From contig JANFAH010000006.1 of the NCBI GenBank assembly GCA_024663395.1, forward strand, positions 1,860,001 through 1,924,000: a stretch of 64,000 nt of DNA, written 5' to 3'. Of the stretch, positions 34,657 through 46,100 are shown in pieces. The translations under genes and the position numbers were made by a program. Position 1 is the first letter of the stretch. Each line of letters starts with the position of its first letter. This DNA is from Pisolithus tinctorius (lineage: Eukaryota; Basidiomycota; Agaricomycetes; Boletales; Pisolithaceae). The notes beneath the pieces were generated by a model, which ran no database searches, was not told the DNA's origin, and was given only the letters and a program-made list of their open reading frames with translations.

Positions 34657-35873
34657 ATGTCGAGTTCGGTCGTAGAGGCTTCTAAGACGCGCTGGCTGCC
34701 AGCAAACTCCTGGCTGCACTTTTTCGCTGGGGGGTAAGTACGTTCTCATTCTGCATTTAGTACCTAGTCTCATCCTCCAAGGTTGGGGGGAATGTGCGGT
34801 GCAATTGTGACGAGCCCGTTTGATGTCGTGAAAACTCGCTTGCAGTCGAGTCTCTTCCATGAGAAGCATGTCCCTGTTGGTGTCTTTGGCGGAAACGGTG
34901 TCGCAGCCCTTTCGCAACGATCTGGAGGACTGTTTTGGAATTTTGTTGAGACATGTCATATCCTTCGGTGAGCCATCTTCCACCACTAATCATCCCCTAT
35001 TCTGCATGCTTATGCATCCTCCAAACTCCACAACAACGCATGTACACAATGTCAGCGACATCTACCAATATGAGTCTCCCCGTGCCCTTTTCAAGGGTCT
35101 TGGACCGACGCTCGTAGGCGTCATGCCGGCGCGTTCGATCAACTTCTTCACGTATGGCAATGGCAAACAGATCATTGCCAATCACTTCAACAACGGGGAG
35201 GAGAACTCGTATGTACATCTTGCGGCTGCGGCGATCGCGGGTATCGTCACTGGAACGGTGACGAATCCAATTTGGGTCGTCAAGACGCGCCTGCAGCTCA
35301 TCGCAGAACGCCAAAATATTGGCGCCGCCCTTGCAAGCACCGCGCCCCAAGCAAGTTCGACGCGAAAGCCGTTAGGAGGTAGCTATGCAATGATCAGGCA
35401 GATCTTCAGAGAGGAGGGTGCCCGTGGGTTCTACAAGGGCCTCAGTGCCAGTTATCTTGGCGTCACGGAGGGAACAATTCAGTGGGTTCTATACGAGCGT
35501 TTGAAACGGTTGTCCGCCAGAGCGGAGAACCGAGGGGGTGTCGCTGAGTGGTTTGGCATGTTGGGTAGCGCTGGCACGGCGAAATGTGTTGCAAGTCTAA
35601 TCACCTACCCTCATGAAGTGCGTCACCGCACCAGATCATTGATGATTGGTATATTGACCGTTAATGAAGGTATTGCGGACACGACTGCGCCAGCCACGTG
35701 TGAATGGCATCCTCAAATACACTGGTCTCTGGCAGACCTTCCGGACTGTCATAGCGGAAGAGGGTGCACGGTCCCTTTACGGAGGGTTAAGTGCGCACCT
35801 TATGCGTGTTGTTCCCAATGCGGCCGTGATGTATTCTATCTATGAGGGTGTCTTGCGCTGGGGAAACGACTGA
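34657..35873 (+). CDS. Mitochondrial carrier, Rim2-type pyrimidine nucleotide transporter
   Basis: Exons 34657-34733, 34782-34967, 35056-35617 and 35670-35873 total 1029 nt, 342 aa. The three Px[DE]xx[KR]x[KR] carrier signatures are visible: SPFDVVKTRLQ, NPIWVVKTRLQ and YPHEVLRTRLR. Between them lie paired helices such as LFKGLGPTLVGVMPARSINF and GARGFYKGLSASYLGVTEG, and the end is MYSIYEGVLRWGND. The W in the second signature and FFTYGNGK resemble Rim2/SLC25A33/36 carriers, which import pyrimidine nucleotides across the inner mitochondrial membrane for mtDNA and RNA synthesis. The start is at MSSSVVEASKTRWLPANSWL. A decayed copy of its last exon lies at about 63600-63757. Confidence 0.9.
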
Positions 35874-36249
35874 TCTACGTGACCCTGCCTTCCGACTATT
35901 ACCCACTTTTCCATTCTCTAATATATAGATTCTGCACGATACTGTGGCCCTCTGTGGCCACCACCTGTTTATCTGTATCTACACTACTCTACCACAAACC
36001 GCACAATGTGTACAGTACATATTTACCCGCATTCACCACTCTAACAGTGACAGCATATAATTCCTCTGGGTCCAGTGTGATGCGCTTACCTGAGTAAGGG
36101 ACGAAGTAAAGGAATTGTATTATCAGCACATGTAGTTCTTCAGAACTGCCCTCCCAAAGCCTCATCAGCAAACCAACCCTACTCTGTAGGATCTGGCAAC
36201 TCTATAAAACTCATTACCTTTCTGTACAGAAGGTAAGGAATAGGGATGG
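35874..36249. other. Spacer between the carrier gene and the gatA relic
   Basis: About 375 bp holding the 3' end of the carrier gene. No gene is recognised. Downstream DNA is related to the 3' end of gatA in inverted orientation. Confidence 0.45.
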
Positions 36250-37080
36250 TTTGCTGATGCTTCCCGACATGCATCACGAGGTCGTCAGTATCCTCACTGT
36301 CCAACTACTCTCAAGCCTACTTCCCATCTATCAGCTCTACAGGGGGGCAGGCATAGCCATGATATCTTATAAGTATTCGCTCAGGATGGGAATAACGTTG
36401 TCATCATTATGGCTTTCATCAAGCGATGGCGTCGTGCGAAGCGCGGAGAGGTGGCGTTGAAGACGCCGGCACCGTCTCCCACAGGAAATGGTTGTGCCAT
36501 CTAGGCGCAGGGACAGCGAAATACTCCATCGAAGTCTCTCCTGGTGTGAAGCTTTCTCCCGCAAGAGCAGGGTACGATCCCCAGAATCCGATCCCACTCT
36601 TACTCAGAACCCCGTACATGCCTAAAATACCCACACGATCAAGGAGTGTCTGCGAAAAGATCGCACCGGAATTGAAGATCATTAGAGTAGTAGGGAAAGC
36701 TTGGCAGGTACGGGTAATTAAACTGATAATAACGATTATGATGCAGGGATGGCAAGAAAACCTCGTTATTGATCTTTTCTGTAACTGGGCCCTCCGAGGC
36801 CCTGCGACAGGTAGGAGCCCTAACAACAATTGCATAGAAGGGAGACTGGTATTCCACATAGGTACATGAAAAATAGGGCCACTGGAAGGAAACTGATGTT
36901 GCGTGGCGGATGAATATGTCGTTGGCAGAGAAGACTGCAAAAGTTGTCCTCACGGGTCATCGGAGCTTATGTACTAAACTAAGGCTATGATATTATTGAC
37001 TCAATCAAGTGTTGGAAGCCTCGACATCACTGCCACCCGATGGAGTACGTCCACAGGGCGCTGATGCCAATTGTCCCGGT
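36250..37080 (-). pseudogene. Decayed copy of mitochondrial gatA
   Basis: Reading the minus strand, blocks match the intact gene at 61444-63414 in the same order. The match to the 5' part (GCAGTGATGTCGAGGCT near 37030) is followed by the CTCTGCC...CCGCCA block with the first intron still present, then GAATACCAGTC, then TTCGCAGACA..CTTGA. Next is the GAGACTT..GGAGT block coding the original RRDFDRVF, and finally CCTCGTGATGCATGTCGGGAAG at the C-terminal end near 36260-36285. The catalytic Ser-rich region and most of the middle (equivalents of about 61860-62250 and 62430-63050) are deleted and the frames are broken. Retention of intron sequence indicates DNA-level duplication rather than a retrocopy. 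Short open frames here are fragments of this relic. Confidence 0.8.
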
Positions 37081-37620
37081 CAGCGTTTTACCTGGTCTTC
37101 GTGACTGGGCAGCTTGGTTGGAGGTGCTACATTTCAGCGGGTCACACGAGCTTCGCTACCGTCTCGATCGATCACGTAAGCACTGTGCTAGTACATGTAT
37201 CCGCCCTTTGCACTGCATGTCAGCCAACGCAATTGTTCTATGTTTGACTGGCACGGCATGGACCAACACAGGAATGTTCGACTGCCAAGAGAAGTAGACC
37301 CGAAGTGTAGGTTTAGAGTCTTGCCGAGAACGACGGGATTCGAATCGTGCCCCTCGAGGTACGTTAGACTTTGTTCTGTCAGTTTGCGTGCAGTACCAGC
37401 AGGTGGGCAATATTATCCCCCGTCGGTGGGCGTCAGTCTGCTGTCGCGAACTCAACCGGAATGTAAAAAATTCTTCTACCGTTGATCTGCTTACCTGCAG
37501 TGGCAGAGTCGGACACAAGAAAGGCTATAATGATGGTCATGGTGATGTGATCCCGTATGAGGGCCCGGAGAATTCCCTTTGGGCGTTTAATACTTGCTGT
37601 ATTGATTTTTAAGATGCTAT
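37081..37620. other. Interval without recognised gene
   Basis: About 0.5 kb between the gatA relic and the repeated first exon of the permease. A GGATTCGAATC string near 37340 looks like a tRNA T-arm on the minus strand, but its stem does not pair and no other arms are found. No gene is supported. Confidence 0.4.
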
Positions 37621-37623
37621 TTC

Positions 37624-38006
37624 CCATGGTATGCCATACTTTCACACTCACTTTCGTTGGAAGTTTGTTCTACATAACTAACTTCCCAGACCTCTATCCC
37701 CTTGTTCTGTGTTCATGCCCCTGCCCATCCAGGTTCTTAATAGCATAAATGGAAATGGGAGTCCTGCGCACAGCCCACGAAGACAACTCGAGCAACGACA
37801 CGTCCAAACGTCCGCCATGGTATGCCGTACTTTTGACACTGCCCTTCGTTTGGAGTTTGTTCTACATAACTACCGTCCCAGACATCTTCATCCCCTTATT
37901 CTACACCCATGCCCCCGCCAACCGAGGTTGCTAATACCAACGGGAATGGGAATCTCGTACACGGTCCACGAAGACAACTCGAGCAACGACACGTCCAAAT
38001 GTATTT
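37624..38006 (+). repeat. Tandem duplication (about 191 bp x 2) covering the permease first exon
   Basis: Unit 1 starts at CCATGGTATGCC (37624), unit 2 at the same string (37815). Both contain TGGAAGTTTGTTCTACATAA-like DNA, an ATG (37715 and 37909), and the block ACAACTCGAGCAACGACACG encoding RRQLEQRHVQ. In unit 2 the exon ends ...CAAAT|GTATTT, a working donor; in unit 1 it reads ...CAAAC|GTCCGC. Unit 1 is therefore a spare copy of promoter plus first exon. Confidence 0.8.
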
Positions 38007-40750
38007 TTTGTGAGCACGCTTAGGCCTATGATGAGTCTAACTTGCATTCTCAGGATAGCCGTGAGTTCACCGTCGTGTGAGATCCCGAATGTTGTCCACT
38101 CATTCAACATGACGCCTTCGACTTGATGGTTGCTAGGTTGCTGGGACTATCGGAACGGCTTTATTCCTTGGCTCCGGTCAGGCAATCAGTGGCGGTGGAC
38201 CCGTCGGAGCTCTTCTCGCGTACGCTTTCGTTGGTTCGGTCGCATACGCGTGCGTATATGGTTATTATTGTTGTATTACATGGGTTATCACTAACACATG
38301 ATAGTTCCCTTAGCTCTGTAGGAGAAATGACGTCGTTGGCCCCCGTCGCAGGTTCCTTTGCTCACTATGGCAAGTATGCTTCCTCCTAAATTCCATTCTC
38401 AAGATTTTGATGGTGTACATGCTAGCGCATCGGTGGGTTGATGAGGCTACCGGCTTCGCCGTAAGTCGTATATCCTGCCTCGTCTGGAAGACTACCTGAT
38501 CTAATCATCTAGGTTGGATGGGTGAGTCGAATCAGTGGAATGTCCCGTTACTCGTTCTTAATTATCACCAGATTTATTTCTTCGTAAGCTTCGCTTTCCT
38601 CACTCCTACTACCAGTAACTTATCAGCCTCGGCGTACTATGTTTCGTAGACAAACGCGTTCGTCTCCTTGTAGCATTGTCAGATGTGCTAAATACTGACG
38701 GTTGTTTCATAGTGTGACCATACCTGCTGAGATTGCCGGTGCCCAACTTCTTCTATCGCAGTGGACCGTGAGTTGATGGTACACTACATGCCTCGTGAAC
38801 CTCAATCGGTTGATTGGCTACACAGGAAAACACTAAGCCATACATCGTGCTAATACTGGGTGTGACTTGTCTGGTTAACATATTCGGTGTTAGGTGAGTC
38901 TTGACTGTTGCTAGTTCAGTGCTGCCTTAATACTGCCGGATAGATATTTTGGGGAAGGTGTGTCTCTTCCGTGACATCCGAAGAGTAATCCAAATTATGA
39001 TTCAGTTGAATTCTGGTTCAGTATTGCGAAGTGTAGGTTGTATCTCTAATCCTGGTGCCACGCATTAATCAACATCCCAGTGACCTTAATCGCCATCCTG
39101 ATATTGATAAGCATTGTTATTGATCTTGGTGGTGCTCCAGACCATAGAAGACTAGGATTCCAGGTTTGTCTCCCGATGTTGCCGGTAAATCGAATGCAAA
39201 CATTTGATTACCTACAGTACTGGAAGGACCCAGGTCCGTTCACAGCGAACGTACTCCCCGGGTACAAATTCCTAGGTATTATATCTGCTGTTATACAGGC
39301 CGCAGCAGCCTTTCAAGGAATCGAAATCTCCGCAATGTAAGGCCGGTGATTCTCAGGCTCATGCTATAGACAGTGACGCCATTCGCAGCGCCGCGTCAGA
39401 AACAATAAGTCCCCGTCGAAATGTCGCTAGAGCTATGAAGAGGGTTTTTATCCGCATAGGCATCTTCTACGTTCGTGGCATCCCCCCTTTTTTCATTAAA
39501 CTTGAGTCCATTATTCTTGTTAGATTGCTGGTGTTTTTGCTGCTGGTTTGATTGTAGGAAGCACTGATCCAGGATTATTGCAACGTGTGTTGATACCGTA
39601 ACGTGCATCTTTGACTCTATATTCTAACATATAATACAGCTCCAGGGAACATCACCCAGTCAAACGGCACAGTACAGCACACAGTCAACGCGTCTCCGTT
39701 TGTCATCGGAATGCGGAATGCAGGGATTAAGCGTGAGAAAACCACTTCAATTCTTACAACTAAACTCACCCTCTTCTTAGGCTCTGTGACTTCTGTCGTT
39801 AATGCCGGTGTGCTCAGTAGTGCGGTCTCTGCTGGGAATTCATTTATGTTCTCTGCTTCTCGCATCCTATATGGGCTCGCCCTTCGTGGTCAAGCACCGG
39901 CATGTTTGGCAAAACTCAACACCCATACGGGGACTTCTATACCCGCTGTACTATTCACGGTTGGTTGAATTCTTGCCTCGGACAGACTTGCGATAGTGAT
40001 GGAATTAGGCAGCATTTGGCTTGTTAGCATTCATGGATTTCAAGAACGAGACCTTTCAGTCAGTACCGTGTGCAGCTTATTGGACGGTCGTTGAGTTCGG
40101 TTCTTAGGTGGTTTTATAATATGGCAGCAGTCGGGCAGCTGATCACATGGAGTGTGATAAACTTCACATATCTTCGCTTTTGTTGGTATCATTCCCAGCG
40201 GTGCTTGATCTTCTCATTCATTTGCAAAAGACAGGGGCATAGCAGTACAAAAATTTCCCAGAGAGCATTTGGAATATTGGAATAGATTCCAAGTGAGTGA
40301 CTGCCAATGTTCCAATTTGTATGCATGCTCATCCAAAGCCCATCTAGCCATGGCTCGCTATGTGGGGATTGTTTTGGTGTATCGTTTTCCTTCTTCTTAG
40401 TGGTTACCCCGTCTTCCTGCACTTCTACGAGGCAGACCAGCCATTCATCACTAGCTGTCAGTCAAGTTGGCTTTTGAGCAATTGTTGCATTCTTACCCGA
40501 GTTTAGATCTGATCCCACCTATCTTCCTCCTTGGTCTCATCGGCTGGAGACATTTGCATCAAACTCAGATGATTTCGGCGGCTGAAATGGATTTTGTGAA
40601 CGTGAGTACATTCGCGACACGTGCACCAGTAACCCTAGACATGATGATTTGGATCGTTGGATGCAGAATATACCCTCAAAGGACGAAACTGAAGTTCCCG
40701 AGGAAGTGCCTAGCGGCTTCTGGGCGAGGCTTGCTTATCGTCTCGTCTGA
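37909..40750 (+). CDS. Amino acid permease (fungal YAT/AAT type)
   Basis: Joined across many short introns the product begins MPPPTEVANTNGNGNLVHGP and continues RRQLEQRHVQM-IA-VAGTIGTALFLGSG, GGPVGALLAYAFVGSVAY, SSVGEMTSLAPVAGSF, AHRWVDEATGFAVGWIYFF, VTIPAEIAGAQLLLSQW, VNIFGVR, LGGAPDHRRLGF, AVIQAAAAFQGIEI, NAGVLSSAVSAGNSFMFSAS, WLAMWGLFWCIVFL and MDFVN-NIPSKDETEVPEEVP, ending WARLAYRLV. This is a 12-segment APC-superfamily transporter taking up amino acids at the plasma membrane; specificity is not readable. Exons of 7, 9, 12 and 8 nt (38054-38060, 38513-38521, 38572-38583, 38650-38657) are required. An apparent stop before PWLAMW lies inside an intron, so the gene looks intact. A second start in the duplicated exon lies at 37715. 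Confidence 0.82.
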
Positions 40751-40906
40751 GCTGTGCACTAAAGCCCCCTCCTGATGGAAAGTTTGTGTAGTATGGAATG
40801 CAACCAAACCGAATGGACAAGATACAGTTGTAGCTATTCCTCATCTTCCTTTTTTGTACACCAGGAATTAAATTAACATGTAATAAATGAAGATACTAGA
40901 TCACTG

Positions 40907-42437
40907 TTAACATTCGAGCTCGTAGGCATCGCACATACCCATCGCGTTTGCTAACGTACCCCCTCCATCAAAAGGACACTTTCTAAACTTTCCCTGCACC
41001 CACACCCGATACATTTTTAGTTGGCGTTTTCGATTCACCAATAAACGTCTGTCTACTCCAAGTTGTTCGATGATAAACGGGGGACGGGGCGGATGCGGCC
41101 TGAGGAGGCTGGGGTGAATTACCACTTCAGGTGGCGGGGAATGGCCTCCAGATATCTGATCATCACGACTTCCCGAGTACGGTGATAAGGTTAGGGGGTC
41201 ATCACATGAACCGTCCTGACCTTCTTCAACTATCTCCAATGTATTACTGGTTTTCTGGGCTGAGGTAGGTCGTGCATCCGTAAATATCAAAGCCAGTTCA
41301 TCTGTAAACGGTGAAGTTAACCACAACACGAGAAAACAATCGTGAAACTACCGCCTACCAAGTTCAAAGAAGTAGACCCTCGTTTTGTCTCCACGGATGT
41401 AGAAGTTATCCTCCAGTAGTCTCCCCGACTTGAAACGTAATTGAGTGAGATCATACCGACCATAATCCCGTAACAAGATAATGCCACCTGGTTTCAGCAT
41501 CTATAGAGATAATAGACGCATCAGTCATAAGGCAAACGTCGTTAAATAGATGGGCAAACCCGGTGTATATTGGACACGGCTCTTTCCCACTCGTCGGGGT
41601 GCAGAGCACTGAGGACAAAAACCAGTACCACAATGTCCACTGACTCGGGTGTTACTCCAGGCGGAAGGCTATTCTCACATGAGAGGTCCCACACTGCAGC
41701 TTGTATGGATCCGACAGGCGGATCACGATACAAACTGTTCGCCTAAATTTAACAAGTAAAAACCCTGCCATGAGGTAGAACACCAGTGAACGGACCTGGA
41801 CCAACTTCACGGCGTGTGATGAATAGTCGAATGCACGTATCGCGAGTTTAGGGTTTTTATTCGCCAAAAGGAGAGGAAATGCGGTGTTACCCGCACCTTT
41901 TCCGGGCCAAAAGTCAGAGTCTATTCTTTTGACAACATCCCTGTGGAACTCACCACAGCCTATTTCACAGATCGTGATGTCTCCTGCATCCGGCTGGGCG
42001 GCTGCTAGTAAGTCAGGAAATTCCAAGTGCAGCCTGGGCGGATCAATCTTCCGTGCATATAAACCAAGGCTCGAACAGACCATTTTCTATCCCGGAAGAA
42101 ATTGTCGGCATTCGTTTTGTAAAAGTTATCCCTTCCACACGGATATCAGCATGCGTGCAGTGCATCCGGACTGGACTACGTACCAATACTTTGCGGGCTT
42201 GGCGTTGTACTTCTCTTTTTCAGGCTCGGGTACTGGTGCAACACGTTGTCTCGCTAGTGATGCAGATATGGTCTCAGCCTGATCATTGGGAGGTGGAACA
42301 TGGTCCCAGGCGTTCTGAGTCCATACGTCAGACTGTTCTGTGAGAAATCTGAACGACTGGACATCAACGTATTCCCAGTCGTCATTGGATCTGTACTTAC
42401 CTCGAACCAAATGGTGGTTTCTCAGCAGCAATGTCAT
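40907..42437 (-). CDS. METTL2/Trm140-like tRNA m3C methyltransferase
   Basis: The start is [12 protein letters not shown], with an intron into [20 protein letters not shown]. Then come [23 protein letters not shown], the SAM-binding motif [15 protein letters not shown] (split by an intron), [46 protein letters not shown], a short exon corresponding to the post-motif strand ([14 protein letters not shown]), and the end [20 protein letters not shown] followed by [10 protein letters not shown]. This is a class I SAM-dependent methyltransferase of the Trm140/METTL2/8 group, which makes 3-methylcytidine at position 32 of tRNA-Thr and some tRNA-Ser. No Abp140-type actin-binding region is present. 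Between the catalytic core and the C-terminus is a Ser/Pro-rich insert (SQKTSNT to [10 protein letters not shown] region). The stop is at 40907-40909. Confidence 0.88.
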
Positions 42438-43106
42438 GTACTGATGAAGTCAATTTTGGGATCCGTGCAGATGTTTCGATGGTGGTTTCGCGGTTCTGAT
42501 CCTCAAGCATCGGCGATCGACAACACGACGGTCCAATATCCTGTGTACTCATGTAGTCCATACAGACCGAGTGCATGAAGATCGCAACCAGCAGTATGCT
42601 ATCACCTCCATAAATAGGGAGTCCACTGATACTATCCCACACTTTTCGGGGTCCCAGCAGGCGGTGGTCACACTCCTGGACAATGGGAAGGTCATAATGA
42701 TGACCGTACTGCAACAAATAGCACAGCGTATAGACTTAAAGTATGAATTTTGCTGTAGCTAAATTTTGGCTTGTTCGAAATCCACGTGTAGTGGTGCTAC
42801 TGTTGATGGATCTTTCAACGGCGCTGTTCTGTCCAGTGCTACCAGTGAGCCGGGGTCTCCGCAGTGGCCGAGCGCTGTGCTAGCGGTAGGCGTGCGGTGG
42901 ACAGGTCCGCTTGGCCTGCTTCGCTACATCCAAGTGTTCGATTCTGTCGGTTGTGTCAGAGCTCGATTTTAACGTTGCCGAGATCCTGATACTCTACTAG
43001 CATCAAGTTCCCCAACGGCTTGTGATTTATAGGCCACCATTCTGCCTCTCACCCCCGGAAGGGCGGCATCGATCAACCCTTTGAAAGCAGCGAGTGAACG
43101 GTTGTC
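42438..43106. promoter_or_regulatory. Intergenic region between divergent methyltransferase and RhoGEF genes
   Basis: About 0.67 kb separating two divergent starts. It must contain both promoters and leaders. Open frames here have no recognisable domain. Confidence 0.45.
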
Positions 43107-46100
43107 ATGTCCACGCTTCAGCCTCTAGCACGATCGCCTGCACCTGGAGATGACGATCTCCAGCATCTGTACGACGAAGTGTGGCGGATCTTTGACGAGG
43201 AGGCTTCTGAAACGGAGCGGTCGCCTGTGGCAGCGGTAACAACCTCCAATGTCCGAGAATCATTCAACAATAATGCACGCGTCGACGTTGACACCCTTGG
43301 GCAACCCATGTCGAGCCTGAGGGCTGTGACTGCTTCCCCGCGTCCCCCACGTACGTTTTCTGGTTTGCTCTTCGATGCACTTGCATTGATATATGTGCCC
43401 AAGTCCCTCCCGCGCCACCAGCCCTCCCCGCTGAATTGCGCGCAATTCCAGACTCTACTTTGTCCCCCACAACTCAGAAGAGACTAAGGCCATTGCCTTT
43501 ACCTCCTGGCGCGGGACTGCCGTCGACAACTGGCTGCGTAGACTCTCGTAACAGTATCACTCCTCCCATTCCAAGTGCTTCGAGATCGGCAACCACGGGA
43601 ATCGAGGGGTATGTCTAGGTTCTAACTAAGTGAGATGTCTGTCTGACGTTTCTGGTCGCAGGAGGCGTCAGTTGCCCCAAGCGCCGGGCGCCCAACCAAA
43701 TGGTTACCATAGCAGTCATCCCTCCATAGGTTCCGCCACTTCACCGACAGTATCTATCGGCAGGATGCCTGCTGCGAGCTCCCCTCTGGACGCTTTGCCA
43801 AATCTTAATAAACCAGTTCCAGCTGTGCCCATGCTTGCCAACGGACAGGCACACAACATAGAAGGGTATGGCTTGCAACTTCCTGAATGTATTCCAGATC
43901 ACGGATCAAGGAAACCATTCGTGCGTCCTCCTGGTGCTTCACCCCCCATGATACCGGGTCATAGCACTTCTTATGACGAGTCCTTGTTGCTTGATATGTA
44001 CGCTGAGGAGCCTCAAAAAGCACCACTGGGACACCGCCACCGCGACGCAGAACAAGTGCAGCTTTCAGAGAATTTTCCTTCGCAAACCAATATACGATAT
44101 CATGCAAATGGCAGCCACAATGAGACTGCAGTCCCTTTGCACCAAATTGATAATCGAAGTCCTTCCACATCACCAGATTCTAACCAACAACGTAAGTACC
44201 GATTCGTAGTTAAACTTACCGCCATGCTCAATGATACAGACCAAGATGTCAATGTTGGTCTAGGACGCGCAATTTCTACAGGCTCTACCGCATCATCTAT
44301 ACCCGGCGGTATGTTCTCGAGGCACCAAACAACGTCAACTGCTGCTACAGCGTATACCGCCTACGAGCCTTCGTCTTCGCAAGTTGGCTTGACTACTCTC
44401 ACTCGAGATGATTCTGTGGGTTCTTACATTATGCCTTCTGCTGGACCGTCTACTTCGCATGTGACGCATACGTTTGCTGAATCGGTCGATGACTATCATC
44501 GCGGCAGCGCAGATCCCTTTGATCGCTCTCGTCCTAGTATCTATGATACCACTGGCAGTGTGCTCGATCCGCTCGATAATCAGGCGCAGGACTACGATGA
44601 GGAAGACTTCACAGATAGTGACGACCCAGATCCAGATAGATTCGTCAACTTCAGTCTATTGTCGCATCTCGCTGTCAGACTACGTGACAAGGTGCCAAGG
44701 GGTACACACGTCAAAAGCAGCATACCATATCCTCGCGCATTTACAGGGAAGGACATAGTTGTACGTGTTTATCTCTTTTCTTCGCACTTGGTCCTGATAT
44801 ATGCCCTCAAGTCGACGATACAGTCGCAGATACAACGCGAACTGCTCATTAATCACGGTATTTCGACTGCGGATAGGCGTATAGCTTTGCAAGTGGCACG
44901 AAGTCTCCAACAACAGCTGTTCTTTTACGAAGTTGAGTGGGGCGACAAACCTCTGCAGGATGGGGTGGAAGACGTCTATATGTTCTTGGACGATTTAGAG
45001 GGAACTTCTGAAGGTCCAAGAGAAAGAGAAGAACTTCCGACTGCGGTCATCACGACGCTCACCAAATGTTATGCATCAATCTGCAGCGAAGGGGAACCAT
45101 GCTACTCATTCACGTGTCCTAGACGCCGCGTAAGTAATTCGGCTATCCCCAAATGTTGTTTCGCTGATAATATTCTAGCCTGCCAGTGTGGCCGACGTTG
45201 CCCCGTTACCTGAACCTGAGCCACCGCACGTGAGTTGAAGCATGAAGATATTGTCCTCGGATTACTCACTCGCCTTCCAGCAAACCGAAGATTGGCAAAA
45301 TACAGTTGACCCTGCAGTTATTAGTAGCCTTCCCGAAAGTGAGATAAACCGCCAGTCGTGAGTTCTACCGTATTTTCGCCCATGGACAATGCTCACTTGA
45401 CAACCAACCAGTATCATATACAGGACAATCAGCCAGGAAGAGCAGTACATCCAAGACCTCGATACAGTTGAGGCAGTATGTCGACGAGCTTCGTGACCAT
45501 TCAGCCGCTGACGAACCGACAGTTGTTTATTAAGCCCCTCCGTCGTGCAACCCACATTATGCCTGCTGCCCAGCTGGACGAATTTATCGAGGAGGTGTTT
45601 GGCAATATCCTTGACCTTCGTGAATGCAACAAACGGTTGATAGAAGCGCTGTACGTCCGCCAGCGCGAACAAGCACCAATCATACAAAAGATCGGCGACG
45701 TATTTTTGGAGGCCGCTAGGAGCTTCCGGTATGCGTATCCGACTTATGTGGGGCATCTTCCGCTCGCAGAGAAGAAGTTCAAAGATGAAATGGAAGAAAA
45801 TGCGGAGCTTAGACTCTTCTTCGAGGTTCTGATGCTTGTGAACCCAATGAAGCTTAGCTGACGCATATTCACAGGAATGCGCACGACAATCAGCAAGGCA
45901 GCAGGAGTCTCGCCGTTTAGACGTGAAGCATTTGTTGAACCGCCCTCCCGAGCATCTCCAGAAATATCCACTTGCACTAGAAGCAATCATGAAAGCAACG
46001 ACAGAGGGTAATCCAGATGCATATTACTTGGCCGAAGCCATACAGGCGATCAAGAGCCTACAAGGAGTTGCTCAGTTGCGGACCTTCCAAGCTGCTATGG

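Noticed and set aside
36426..36869. 147-codon + strand open frame
   Set aside because: It lies antisense to the decayed gatA copy and has no domain of its own.
37325..37365. T-arm-like GGATTCGAATC on the minus strand
   Set aside because: It is a short palindrome; the flanking stem bases do not pair and no other tRNA arms are found.
40340..40360. Apparent premature stop (TAG) directly before PWLAMW in the 37.9 kb permease, suggesting a pseudogene
   Set aside because: An intron with a GTGAGT donor (near 40294) ends at exactly this ...ATCTAG, so the stop is spliced out and EYWNRFQ joins PWLAMW in frame.
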